Shown here in pieces: positions 6,764 to 13,686 of a stretch of DNA of 18,188 bases (position 1 is the stretch's first letter; each line of letters begins with the position of its first letter). The stretch spans positions 1 through 18,188 of the forward strand of contig JAIRZV010000156.1 of assembly GCA_031267055.1 (NCBI GenBank), in the 5' to 3' direction. This DNA is from Candidatus Margulisiibacteriota bacterium. Lineage in GTDB: Bacteria; Margulisbacteria; Termititenacia; Termititenacales; Termititenacaceae. Below the pieces are notes generated by a model, which was not told the origin of the DNA, ran no database searches, and saw nothing but the letters and a program-made list of their open reading frames with translations. The position numbers and the translations under genes were made by a program.

Positions 6764-7912
6764 ATGTCTAAATACTATTATTTCCCGATATTAAAAACTC
6801 GTCCTTCTGAAGTCAACGCTTATGATATATTGGATAGTTCGGTCAAAGATGGAGTCTTACCAATAATTGAAATGACGGGAGAACTTGGCTACACCTATAG
6901 CCAAAAACATAAGGATATAAACTTACGAGGGAAACGTCGTCCAGGAGATATAAATAAGAAAATACAAAAGATATTAGATTTTATGGGACAAAGAAAATTT
7001 ATCTTAGATATAACTGATGATAATTTGCTAAAATATGATGGATTGAGCGACAGAAGTGGTGGTCTCTTAGATCCAACAAATGGTTATGAAACTTGGCGTA
7101 ATTTTTTATTACAAAATCCAGATTTTAAAAACCAAGTTATACCAACAATACAGTTTAATACCATTCACAGAGATAATGTAGAAAAGCAAATCATTGAGCT
7201 AGACAAAACCTTTAATTATATTGCGTTAAAATTACCAACATCTATTCCATTTAATTTTAGTAATGAAGTTAACCCAATTTCACAAATTATAGATTGGATT
7301 TTTCAACTTATCAAAAAGCCAAAACTTTTCTTGATTTTAGATTTCGATTATTTAAAAGCTCCAGACATTACACAAATCCAAGGTAAATTAACTGGTATTG
7401 ATATAACCAAATTAAAAGCACTTATCCCAGTTTTTTCAAGCTTTCCTTCATCAGTTTCTAGTATAGGTCAACCACCTATTACTATATACGAAAACGATAT
7501 CTCCGATTGGGTACAACAATCACTGAAAATAAATGTTTATCATGGTGACTATTCGTCTATTCATCCGACGAGGTATGAAACAGGTGGAGCCGGTTGGCTT
7601 GCCAGAATAGATTACATTGTGAGAGACAAACATACAAAACGGCCATTGTCATACAACTATTTTCGTGCAATTGGAAAAGACAATAGAAATAAAAGTTCTA
7701 GTTATTATGGCTTAGCAAAGGAAGTCATTGTTGCATCAGACTATGTACCGGTAAATGAAATATTAACGAGCGGAGACCAACGTATAAAAGCGAAAGCGAA
7801 TGGCGGAATAGAGGGCAAGGCTCCTTCATACTGGATAACTGTTAGGTCAAATATCTACATGACAATGCAATATATATATCTTAAAAAACGTGGTTCTTTT
7901 TTAGTCTTGTGA
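6764..7912 (+). CDS. Beta-family protein (PF14350-like)
   Basis: 382 residues from ATG 6764, chosen over one at 6728 because it gives the family start MSKYYYFPILKTRPSE and follows the protease stop directly. N-terminal YFPILKTRPSEVNAY and LPIIEMTGE, then mid-protein ILDFDYL, match the beta/sce7725 group, which seems to be a TIM-barrel-like fold found in phages and mobile loci; this recognition rests on motif memory. The biochemical role is unknown to me. The C-terminus (GAGWLARIDYIVRDK, then YYGLAKEVIVASDY) is well conserved in such proteins. Its 3' end overlaps by 32 bp the convergent sce7726-like gene. Related sce7725/sce7726 genes are neighbours in Sorangium, so the pairing looks functional. 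Confidence 0.72.
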   Translation: MSKYYYFPILKTRPSEVNAYDILDSSVKDGVLPIIEMTGELGYTYSQKHKDINLRGKRRPGDINKKIQKILDFMGQRKFILDITDDNLLKYDGLSDRSGGLLDPTNGYETWRNFLLQNPDFKNQVIPTIQFNTIHRDNVEKQIIELDKTFNYIALKLPTSIPFNFSNEVNPISQIIDWIFQLIKKPKLFLILDFDYLKAPDITQIQGKLTGIDITKLKALIPVFSSFPSSVSSIGQPPITIYENDISDWVQQSLKINVYHGDYSSIHPTRYETGGAGWLARIDYIVRDKHTKRPLSYNYFRAIGKDNRNKSSSYYGLAKEVIVASDYVPVNEILTSGDQRIKAKANGGIEGKAPSYWITVRSNIYMTMQYIYLKKRGSFLVL

Positions 7913-8522
7913 TAATTCTTAAGTCTTCAATCGTAGTGTAATTTCCTCGGTCTTTTAGAAAAAATTTATAAGAAGTAGCGTATCTTGATTTCAATGATAT
8001 TATGATTTGCTTTTGAATATTCTTCACTGAACATTTTTCAAGTACATGATTTTTTAAATCATCCATCTCGGTATTTTTCTTTTTCGGGCAAAGTTTCTCT
8101 AAATCTTTTCGCCACAATAAAGTTATCAACCATTTTTTATCTAATAAAAGCCTAGGCGTTGCCTTACGTTTCATTATTACTTTGTGGTCTTTTTTGATTA
8201 TTATCAACCCAATATCTTTTGACACAAAATCTACCGCTGGATTATTAATAAATTTTTCAGATAACACTAAATAAACCATGTTAAAAACCCTAATATAGTC
8301 CGAAAGTTGTTCTTTCAAAGTTCGCAAACTATCTTGCTCACTTTTTATCTCAAATCCTATTGTTTTATTCTCACGGAGAGCAATCAAATCGGCCCAACGA
8401 TTTCCTTGGAAAAATGGGGTTTCGCTTGCTAACAAATCATAATTTCCGTTTTTAAGCAGAAAATCTATTAGTTCTGCTTTTATAATGTTAGCCGCTCCAA
8501 CTTTGCCTTTTCGTATTCCCAT
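7881..8522 (-). CDS. sce7726-family protein with PD-(D/E)XK nuclease-like core
   Basis: 213 residues from the ATG at 8522, which has GGAGAG 3-5 bases upstream; an ATG at 8537 adds five residues and has a weaker site. The N-terminal half carries RWADLIAL (Asp45) and TIGFEIKSEQDSL (Glu58, Lys60), the Asp...Glu-x-Lys pattern of the restriction-nuclease fold, followed by LKEQLSDYIRVFNMVYLVL as in sce7726 proteins. The C-terminal half (Lys-rich, LLWRKDLEKL) is less clear. It converges with the beta-family gene and overlaps it by 32 bp. Enzymatic activity is predicted, not shown. AT-rich like the rest of the island. Confidence 0.8.
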   Translation of the reverse strand: MGIRKGKVGAANIIKAELIDFLLKNGNYDLLASETPFFQGNRWADLIALRENKTIGFEIKSEQDSLRTLKEQLSDYIRVFNMVYLVLSEKFINNPAVDFVSKDIGLIIIKKDHKVIMKRKATPRLLLDKKWLITLLWRKDLEKLCPKKKNTEMDDLKNHVLEKCSVKNIQKQIIISLKSRYATSYKFFLKDRGNYTTIEDLRIITRLKKNHVF

Positions 8523-8658
8523 GTTCTCTCCAAACATTATTTATTCCGGTGTAATTATCTATAAGCCGCTTAATTAAAAATGCTACACTGCTGTTAAGTT
8601 CTCTATAGCAAAAATCAGCTCCATACCACGCTGCCGTAAGAGGCACTAGCTATAGAAA

Positions 8659-9315
8659 TCACGTAAAAAACAAAAACCGCCTCTTGCTTTTAGCGGTGAC
8701 AGTTTTCACTTCACTGCCCAGCACAATGACTGCCTGATTGTTGCTGATCGGCCGCAAGTCGAGTTTAGCTGAATACAAATCAACTATCTTTTTCGCCGCT
8801 TTTTGAAAAGGAAAATTCGTAAGATGCGGCACCACACAAAAATCAACAATCGCCAGAGCCGCAAAATCATCATGCAGGTCTTTGGCCGCGGCAGGGCTAT
8901 CCATATATTTTACATATTCTATTTCTATGTTTTTTGAAACGATCATTGCTCCGGCCGATGACCCGATGTACAGCTTGCCCTTATTTATATGTTGGCGGAT
9001 AAGTTTGTCCGCGCCGGTGCGTTTGAGCGCTTGCAGCAGGAAAAAGGTGTTTCCGGCTCCCACAAAGACATAATCTGCGCAGGCTATTTTACCGGCAATT
9101 TCCTGGCGCGATGCGGTTGAAATTTCCAGCTCATCAATAAGCATACCAAGTTGAGCCAGCGCTTTTTTATCGGCGCCCACATAAAAAGGCGCTTTTTCCG
9201 GCAGGCAGGCTGTCGGTATGAAAACAACTCTTTTGCCGGCGCAAGTGTTCCCGGTAAAGTCTGCAAACAAACTAGCCGCTCCTGAAAAATAGGACGCCAA
9301 AAAAAGTTTTTTCAT
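8659..9315 (-). CDS. Peptidase S51 family protein (dipeptidase E-like)
   Basis: 218 residues with an AGGAGG site 6-7 bases before the ATG. GSSAGAM places the nucleophile at Ser120, the same number as in E. coli PepE, and VPHLTNFPFQ supplies the probable catalytic His164. VFVGAGNTFFLLQAL (about 83-97) and the N-terminal FIPTA are typical of this class I glutamine-amidotransferase-like fold. Family members split Asp-X dipeptides or, in the cyanophycinase branch, cyanophycin. The C-terminus (TAKSKRRFLFFT) is short. Balanced base composition marks the return from the AT-rich island. It is divergent from rpmB. Confidence 0.85.
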   Translation of the reverse strand: MKKLFLASYFSGAASLFADFTGNTCAGKRVVFIPTACLPEKAPFYVGADKKALAQLGMLIDELEISTASRQEIAGKIACADYVFVGAGNTFFLLQALKRTGADKLIRQHINKGKLYIGSSAGAMIVSKNIEIEYVKYMDSPAAAKDLHDDFAALAIVDFCVVPHLTNFPFQKAAKKIVDLYSAKLDLRPISNNQAVIVLGSEVKTVTAKSKRRFLFFT

Positions 9316-9357
9316 TAAAACCTCCTTATTTAAATATTAACACACCCTGCCGCCGTC

Positions 9358-9387
9358 TTGCCTATTTAGCCCGGATTGTGGTATATT
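9358..9387 (+). promoter_or_regulatory. Probable rpmB promoter
   Basis: TTGCCT (9358-9363), 18-bp spacer, TATATT (9382-9387). Predicted start near 9394, giving a leader of about 40 nt. The leader opens with a 7-bp stem-loop, CCTCTTT-GGT-AAAGAGG (9394-9410). Confidence 0.45.
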
Positions 9388-9434
9388 TTGCGCCCTCTTT
9401 GGTAAAGAGGCATTTTGAAAACGAGGTTAGGCAA

Positions 9435-9656
9435 ATGAGTTACAAATGCGCGGTCTGCGGAAAGCAAGTTGTCACGGGAAATAAAGTCTCGCACTCCAAA
9501 CGCCACACGCGTACAAAATGGCTGCCCAATCTGCAAAATATAAAAATAATTTTGCACGGGCGCACCCGTAAAGCAAAAGTCTGCACTAGCTGCATACGCT
9601 CCGGCAAGATCACCAAACCGGCGCCGCGTATCCTGCCGCAAAAAGCCACCGCTTAA
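9435..9656 (+). CDS. rpmB: Large ribosomal subunit protein bL28
   Basis: 73 residues. The ATG at 9435 is chosen because it gives the standard L28 start MSYKCAVCGK and has GAGG nine bases upstream; the frame is open further up but that extension is not L28. Conserved GNKVSHSKRHTRTKWLPNLQ and the Lys/Arg-rich core are present. Two CxxC pairs (Cys5/Cys8 and Cys50/Cys53) mark the zinc-binding form of the protein. It binds 23S rRNA in the 50S subunit. It stands alone, convergent with metE with only 17 bp between the stop codons and no clear hairpin there. Confidence 0.97.
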   Translation: MSYKCAVCGKQVVTGNKVSHSKRHTRTKWLPNLQNIKIILHGRTRKAKVCTSCIRSGKITKPAPRILPQKATA

Positions 9657-9673
9657 ACTCTGCGCTATTTAAT

Positions 9674-11962
9674 TTAACTTTGATTTTCCTGCCGCAGAAT
9701 AGCTGCCGCCGCGACCATATTACGCAAACTGGCTAGCGTTTCTTTTTCCGCTCTAGTCTTTAGGCCGCAGTCCGGATTTACCCAGAGTTTGGCGGCGTCC
9801 AGGCTGGCGCACATTTTCCGCAGAATACTGGCCATTTCTGCGACAGCCGGCACTCGCGGCGAATGAATATCGTAAACGCCCGGACCGATTCCTTTGTCAT
9901 AATCAGCCAGCGCGGACAGCAAAGTCAGATCAGAACGCGCCGCTTCAACAGTGAGCACATCGGCGTCCAGCGCTTTGAGCGTTTCGATAATGTCCTCAAA
10001 TTCGCTGTAACACATGTGCGTGTGGATTTGAGTTTCCGGCCGCACCAGATAATGCGTCAAGCGGAACGCCTTGACCGCCCAGTCCAGATAATTTTTCTGC
10101 CAGTCCGCCCGACGCAACGGCAGTTTTTCCCGTAAAGCGGCCTCGTCGATTTGAATAATTTTTATCCCGTTCTTTTCCAGGTCCAGAACTTCCGCCTGTA
10201 TCGCCAGAGCGATCTGGCAGGCGATTTCCGCCAGCGGAATATCCTCGCGGGGAAAAGACCAGTTCAAAATAGTGACGGGGCCGGTGAGCATGCCTTTGAC
10301 CGGTCTGGCGGTCAGGGACTGGGCATATTTTATCCATTCCACCGTAAAAGCCGCCGGACGTGAAACATCGCCGAAAATCAGCGGCGGCTTCACGCCTCTG
10401 GTGCCGTAAGACTGCACCCAGCCGTTTTCCGTGAATACAAAACCCCGCAAATGCTCGCCGAAATATTCCACCATATCGTTGCGCTCATACTCGCCGTGCA
10501 CCAACACGTCCAGCCCAATTTCTTCCTGCTGAGCGATAACCGTTTTTATTTTTTCTTTGAGGCGTTCCTTGTATTCCGCCGTGGTCAACTCGCCCTGTTT
10601 ATAAGCCTTGCGCCACTCGCGCACTTCCGGCGTCTGCGGAAAAGAGCCTATCGTGGTTGTCGGCAGTGGCGGAAGTTTTAGCGTTTTTTGCTGCACGGTC
10701 TGCCGCTCGGCGAAAACAGGCTGACGAACGATCTCCGTAGCGGCGGCCTGCCGCGCCTGTGCTCTGACCTGTGTATTCAAAAAATCCGGATCATTTTGCC
10801 CGGCCAGAATAATTTCCTGATTGCGCCGTAAAATGTCGCCATCGGGATTTGCGGTCAGCTCTTTTAAAACGGACAATTCCTCTAATTTCTCTTCCGCAAA
10901 AGCCAGCCGTTGTTTATATTTTTCCGCCAGCTTCTGTTCATAACGCACAGAATACGGCACATGCAACAAGGAACAGGAAGTGTTCAAGACCAATTGTTCC
11001 TGCGGCAGGATTTTAGCCAGCCTGTCCAGTATGGCCAGACTTTTTTGATAATCATTCCGCCAGATATTTTTGCCGTTGACCAATCCGGCATACAGTTTTT
11101 TGCCGACAGGGAAACCGTATTTCTCCAGCAGATCCAGATTGCGCTGTCCGCCCTCGACCAAATCCAGCCCGACGGCGTCAAAATCCATTTCGCTAACTCT
11201 GGCGTATATGTCCCGTATGTCGCCGAAATAAGTTTGCAACAAAATTTTCTTACCGTGTTTTTCCGCCAACAGCCGCGCGTAAATCCGCTCAAAAAGAGCG
11301 ATATCGTCCGCGGTCAAATCCAGCGCCAGAGCCGGTTCATCCAGTTGAACATATTCGCAGTTGTAAGTGGCCAGAGCGGAGAATATTTGGCTGTAGGCCG
11401 CGGCCAGTTCGTCAACCAGAGCGTCCGGACTTTGGGCAGACTTATTGAGACTGAGCCGCAAAAAAGTGTAAGGACCGATCAGCGCCGGACGATAATTCAA
11501 ACCCAGATTTTCCGCCGCGGCGCATTCCTCATACAATTTATTATTTTGCAGAACAGGCTTAAAACCGGTCTCGATTTCGGGAACCAAATAATGATAATTG
11601 GTGTTGAACCACTTGCGCATTTTCAAAGCCCGCGCGTCCTGCCCGTCTTTTTGATGCCCTCTGGCCAGCGCGAAATAAGTGTCCAGCGCAGACAGGCCCA
11701 GCTCCCGATAGCGCGCCGGAATTACATCCAGCAAAAAAGCCATATCCAGCATATTGTCGTAAAGAGAAAAATCATTGACCGGAATAATATCCAGCCCTTT
11801 TTCTTTTTGCCGCAGCCATTGCGCCTCACGCAGTTTTGCCGCAGACAGCAGTAACTCGGCCTGCGTTATTTCCGCGCGAAAATACTGCTCGGTGTATTTC
11901 TTTAATTCCCGCCGCGCACCGATACGAGGATACCCTACAATTGTAGTTTGCATTTGTTTCAT
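9674..11962 (-). CDS. metE: Cobalamin-independent methionine synthase
   Basis: 762 residues, full family length. It transfers a methyl group from 5-methyltetrahydropteroyltri-glutamate to homocysteine, making methionine in the cytoplasm. The N-terminal VGYPRIGARRELKK and the C-terminal TTIGSFPQTPEVR repeat the two-barrel layout. Zinc/homocysteine ligands are His649 and Cys651 (HTHMCYSEF), Glu673 (TVEAARSD) and Cys732 (NPDCGLKTR), matching the spacing of the E. coli enzyme. A GAGGAG site lies 8 bases before the chosen ATG; a second ATG three codons on is less well placed. A cobalamin riboswitch fills its leader, so it should be shut off when B12 is available, implying a MetH-type enzyme elsewhere. 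Confidence 0.97.
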   Translation of the reverse strand: MKQMQTTIVGYPRIGARRELKKYTEQYFRAEITQAELLLSAAKLREAQWLRQKEKGLDIIPVNDFSLYDNMLDMAFLLDVIPARYRELGLSALDTYFALARGHQKDGQDARALKMRKWFNTNYHYLVPEIETGFKPVLQNNKLYEECAAAENLGLNYRPALIGPYTFLRLSLNKSAQSPDALVDELAAAYSQIFSALATYNCEYVQLDEPALALDLTADDIALFERIYARLLAEKHGKKILLQTYFGDIRDIYARVSEMDFDAVGLDLVEGGQRNLDLLEKYGFPVGKKLYAGLVNGKNIWRNDYQKSLAILDRLAKILPQEQLVLNTSCSLLHVPYSVRYEQKLAEKYKQRLAFAEEKLEELSVLKELTANPDGDILRRNQEIILAGQNDPDFLNTQVRAQARQAAATEIVRQPVFAERQTVQQKTLKLPPLPTTTIGSFPQTPEVREWRKAYKQGELTTAEYKERLKEKIKTVIAQQEEIGLDVLVHGEYERNDMVEYFGEHLRGFVFTENGWVQSYGTRGVKPPLIFGDVSRPAAFTVEWIKYAQSLTARPVKGMLTGPVTILNWSFPREDIPLAEIACQIALAIQAEVLDLEKNGIKIIQIDEAALREKLPLRRADWQKNYLDWAVKAFRLTHYLVRPETQIHTHMCYSEFEDIIETLKALDADVLTVEAARSDLTLLSALADYDKGIGPGVYDIHSPRVPAVAEMASILRKMCASLDAAKLWVNPDCGLKTRAEKETLASLRNMVAAAAILRQENQS

Positions 11963-11990
11963 GATGGCGTCTCCTCGACCAATTTGGATT

Positions 11991-12066
11991 CTTTCCCTGT
12001 AAGTGTTCCGGCTTTACGGTTGCGGGTCAGCGAGGGAATTGCGCCCTGCTTTCCTTACTTCGAAAG
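11991..12066 (-). promoter_or_regulatory. Compact cobalamin riboswitch in the metE leader
   Basis: Read on the minus strand, the leader holds the cobalamin-aptamer core: GCTGACCCGCAACCGTAA, then the B12 box AGCCGGAACACTTAC, preceded by GGAAAGCAGGGCGCAATTCCC. Two closing stems are visible: CTTTC (12066-12062) with GAAAG (11995-11991), and GTAAG (12058-12054) with CTTAC (12003-11999). The aptamer is short (about 76 nt) with few peripheral stems. The metE ribosome site lies 20-odd bases downstream beside a small CCAA-A-TTGG hairpin, so control is probably at translation initiation. Regulation of metE by B12 through this element is well known in other bacteria. Confidence 0.88.
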
Positions 12067-12073
12067 AGAGGGT

Positions 12074-12102
12074 AGTCTAACAAAGAATAAAAAGTTTGAC
12101 AA
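12074..12102 (-). promoter_or_regulatory. metE promoter
   Basis: On the minus strand TTGTCA (12102-12097), 17-bp spacer, TAGACT (12079-12074). Predicted start near 12067, right at the first stem of the riboswitch, which fits well. Confidence 0.65.
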
Positions 12103-12147
12103 TGAAATGCTTTCTTGGGTAGAGCGAATATTTCTATAATTAAACGC

Positions 12148-12170
12148 GAGGGCGGCCACCGGCCGCCCTC
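12148..12170 (-). terminator. Strong GC hairpin between the lipoprotein gene and metE
   Basis: GAGGGCGGCC (12148-12157), loop ACC, GGCCGCCCTC (12161-12170): a perfect 10-bp stem. It lies 26 bases past the lipoprotein stop and just before the metE promoter. On the minus strand the tail is GCGTTTAATT, a poor T run; on the plus strand it is TTTT. Terminator role for the lipoprotein gene is likely but not textbook. Confidence 0.7.
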
Positions 12171-12196
12171 TTTTGAACAAAACAAATCGTTAAGAT

Positions 12197-13258
12197 TTAT
12201 TGTTGTTCTGTCCAAGTATTGGTATCCCAAACATATGTATGATCACCCGTAAGAGTAAGACTTTGACTTGTGAAAGATACAGTTTTACCATTTGATACAG
12301 TTATGCTTGCTCCAGATTCACCGCGGACAGGCATGTGAGAAGTGTAATTATCTTGTATCGTTACTGCTCCCTTGATTAGATAATCAGCCTTTCGTAACGT
12401 AAATTCCGTATTACTGTCGTTGAGCTTTATTAAGCCACTATTGCCTACGAACAGATTGTTGCCTACATATCCCTCGCTGTTGTACTTGAAAGTCAGACTT
12501 CCATTGCCGTTGCCGCTCCAAATAGTGCCGCCGCTGTCATTTGTATCCTTGAGCACACCGCCGCTCTCTATGGTGACAGCGCCGTCAAGCTTTATAGTTG
12601 CCGCACTGTCTAGAGTAAGTTCTCCGCCGTCTTTGACATACACTTTTTCACCGCCTGTAATTTGCAGTGTTCCTTTAACCGTAGCATCTCCATACAATTC
12701 ATAACCGGCTTTCTTCAAGACCAGCTCACCGTCTGTCAGCTGAAATATGGCGGCAGCGTCATTTTCTGTGCCTAGAAAAAGAAGGAGACCATAGGATGGA
12801 TGATATCTGTATCCTTGAGAGCCAGTTTCATACACTATACTGGCATCATCGTTTGTCTGCCATGGTCCATCAAGTTCGTGAGTGGCACGTTCATAAGCGC
12901 CATAGTCAACCAGCATAGCTCCTGATTCTATTGTGATAGTGCCTGCCAGTGCCGGACGTACATTATCAGAAACATTCAGTATCGCGTCTTCCGCCACGAT
13001 CAAGTTTTTTCCGGCATTAATAGTTACTGTTGCGTCGATGGTGATCGTTGTATCTGCCGGAATGATAACATCGTCCACTGATTCCAGCGCGTCCAGCAAC
13101 TCGTCAATGGTTTCGACTGTGTCCGAGGTTCTTTGATAGTTGTTGCCGCCGCCGCTGCTTCCACCGGCACTGCTCGCGGTCTTGCCACAGCCGGCGAGAG
13201 ACAGACCGAGCGCCAGTATGGTCAGGGATACAAATAGTTTTTGCCAATTTATGTTCAT
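12197..13258 (-). CDS. Lipoprotein with beta-helix-like repeats, function unknown
   Basis: 353 residues from the ATG at 13258, which has AGGAG eight bases upstream; the longer open frame to 13315 would bury the signal peptide. Residues 1-23 form a lipoprotein signal ending in the lipobox LAGC, so Cys24 is lipidated. A Gly/Ser linker (to about 45) follows. From about 60 onward short beta-strands repeat with the pattern T-I-T-I, G-A-V-T-I-E-S-G-G-V-L, and G-E-L-T-L-D-S-A-A-T-I-K-L, which suggests a right-handed beta-helix or similar solenoid. WDTNTWTEQQ ends the protein. No enzyme motif is seen; surface or periplasmic binding is plausible. An unusual G16 tract lies about 165 bp before the ATG. 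It ends before the hairpin at 12148. Confidence 0.75.
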   Translation of the reverse strand: MNINWQKLFVSLTILALGLSLAGCGKTASSAGGSSGGGNNYQRTSDTVETIDELLDALESVDDVIIPADTTITIDATVTINAGKNLIVAEDAILNVSDNVRPALAGTITIESGAMLVDYGAYERATHELDGPWQTNDDASIVYETGSQGYRYHPSYGLLLFLGTENDAAAIFQLTDGELVLKKAGYELYGDATVKGTLQITGGEKVYVKDGGELTLDSAATIKLDGAVTIESGGVLKDTNDSGGTIWSGNGNGSLTFKYNSEGYVGNNLFVGNSGLIKLNDSNTEFTLRKADYLIKGAVTIQDNYTSHMPVRGESGASITVSNGKTVSFTSQSLTLTGDHTYVWDTNTWTEQQ

Positions 13259-13421
13259 TAGTAGTACTCCTTTTTTTAATTTAAATTTCGATACCACATA
13301 ACAAATTAGGAACAATAAACTATCATTGTTGTTATTTACTGCACCTCCAGTAATTATTTTCCACCGCAGAGAAGTTGGGCACAGGGCACAAGAGACGAGA
13401 ACTAGTTGTGAAAATTGTAGC

Positions 13422-13437
13422 GGGGGGGGGGGGGGGG
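13422..13437. repeat. G16 homopolymer tract
   Basis: Sixteen consecutive G on the plus strand (C16 in the sense of the lipoprotein gene), 164-179 bp upstream of that gene's start codon. Tracts of this length slip readily in replication and in sequencing. The surrounding 13259-13686 holds no gene. Confidence 0.95.
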
Positions 13438-13485
13438 TATTTCAAAAGTAATTATATGGCTTATTTACCCGAAAAAAACTCGTCT

Positions 13486-13504
13486 GTGAAACAAAATGTT
13501 TCAC
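13486..13504. repeat. Perfect 8-bp inverted repeat made of parS-like half-sites in reversed order
   Basis: GTGAAACA (13486-13493), AAA, TGTTTCAC (13497-13504). Each arm equals one half of the ParB-binding parS consensus TGTTTCAC-GTGAAACA, but the halves point the other way and are 3 bp apart. It could also form an RNA hairpin. Function unknown. Confidence 0.6.
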
Positions 13505-13579
13505 GGAAATGTATTAGAAAAGTAATTCAGGAACTTTAATGAAATAAATTTCTGCACTCTGCCGCCGTTATGTTTCAGC

Positions 13580-13667
13580 GCGGCAAATATCTTTACCCAA
13601 AGCGAACACGGCATAGTAGATGCGTTGCATGCAACGCATCTACAACAGCGGGCAAAATATTTGCCGC
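13580..13667. repeat. Nested palindromic element after collar gene 2
   Basis: Outer arms GCGGCAAATAT (13580-13590) and ATATTTGCCGC (13657-13667), extended inward by TTT-x-CCC / GGG-x-AAA with one mismatch and one extra base. Inside sits a perfect 28-nt palindrome (13616-13643) with half GTAGATGCGTTGCA. The GTAG foot and the near-identity to short palindromes scattered in some cyanobacteria resemble REP/MITE-type elements. It begins 20 bases past the collar stop and could also end that transcript. Confidence 0.75.
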
Positions 13668-13686
13668 ACTAACTTGAAAGCGAATA

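Noticed and set aside
8602..8656. TCTATAGC/GCTATAGA inverted repeat downstream of the S51 gene as a terminator or insertion end
   Set aside because: Arms are only 8 bp, the core CTATAG is itself palindromic, the loop is about 40 nt and no T run or duplication is present.
10910..11854. 314-codon open frame on the plus strand
   Set aside because: It lies wholly antisense to metE, whose full-length enzyme with all zinc ligands is certain. The translation is low-complexity Gln/Arg/Phe-rich with no family features.
13486..13504. A true parS centromere site
   Set aside because: The half-sites are in the wrong order and separated by 3 bp, so the 16-bp consensus is absent.
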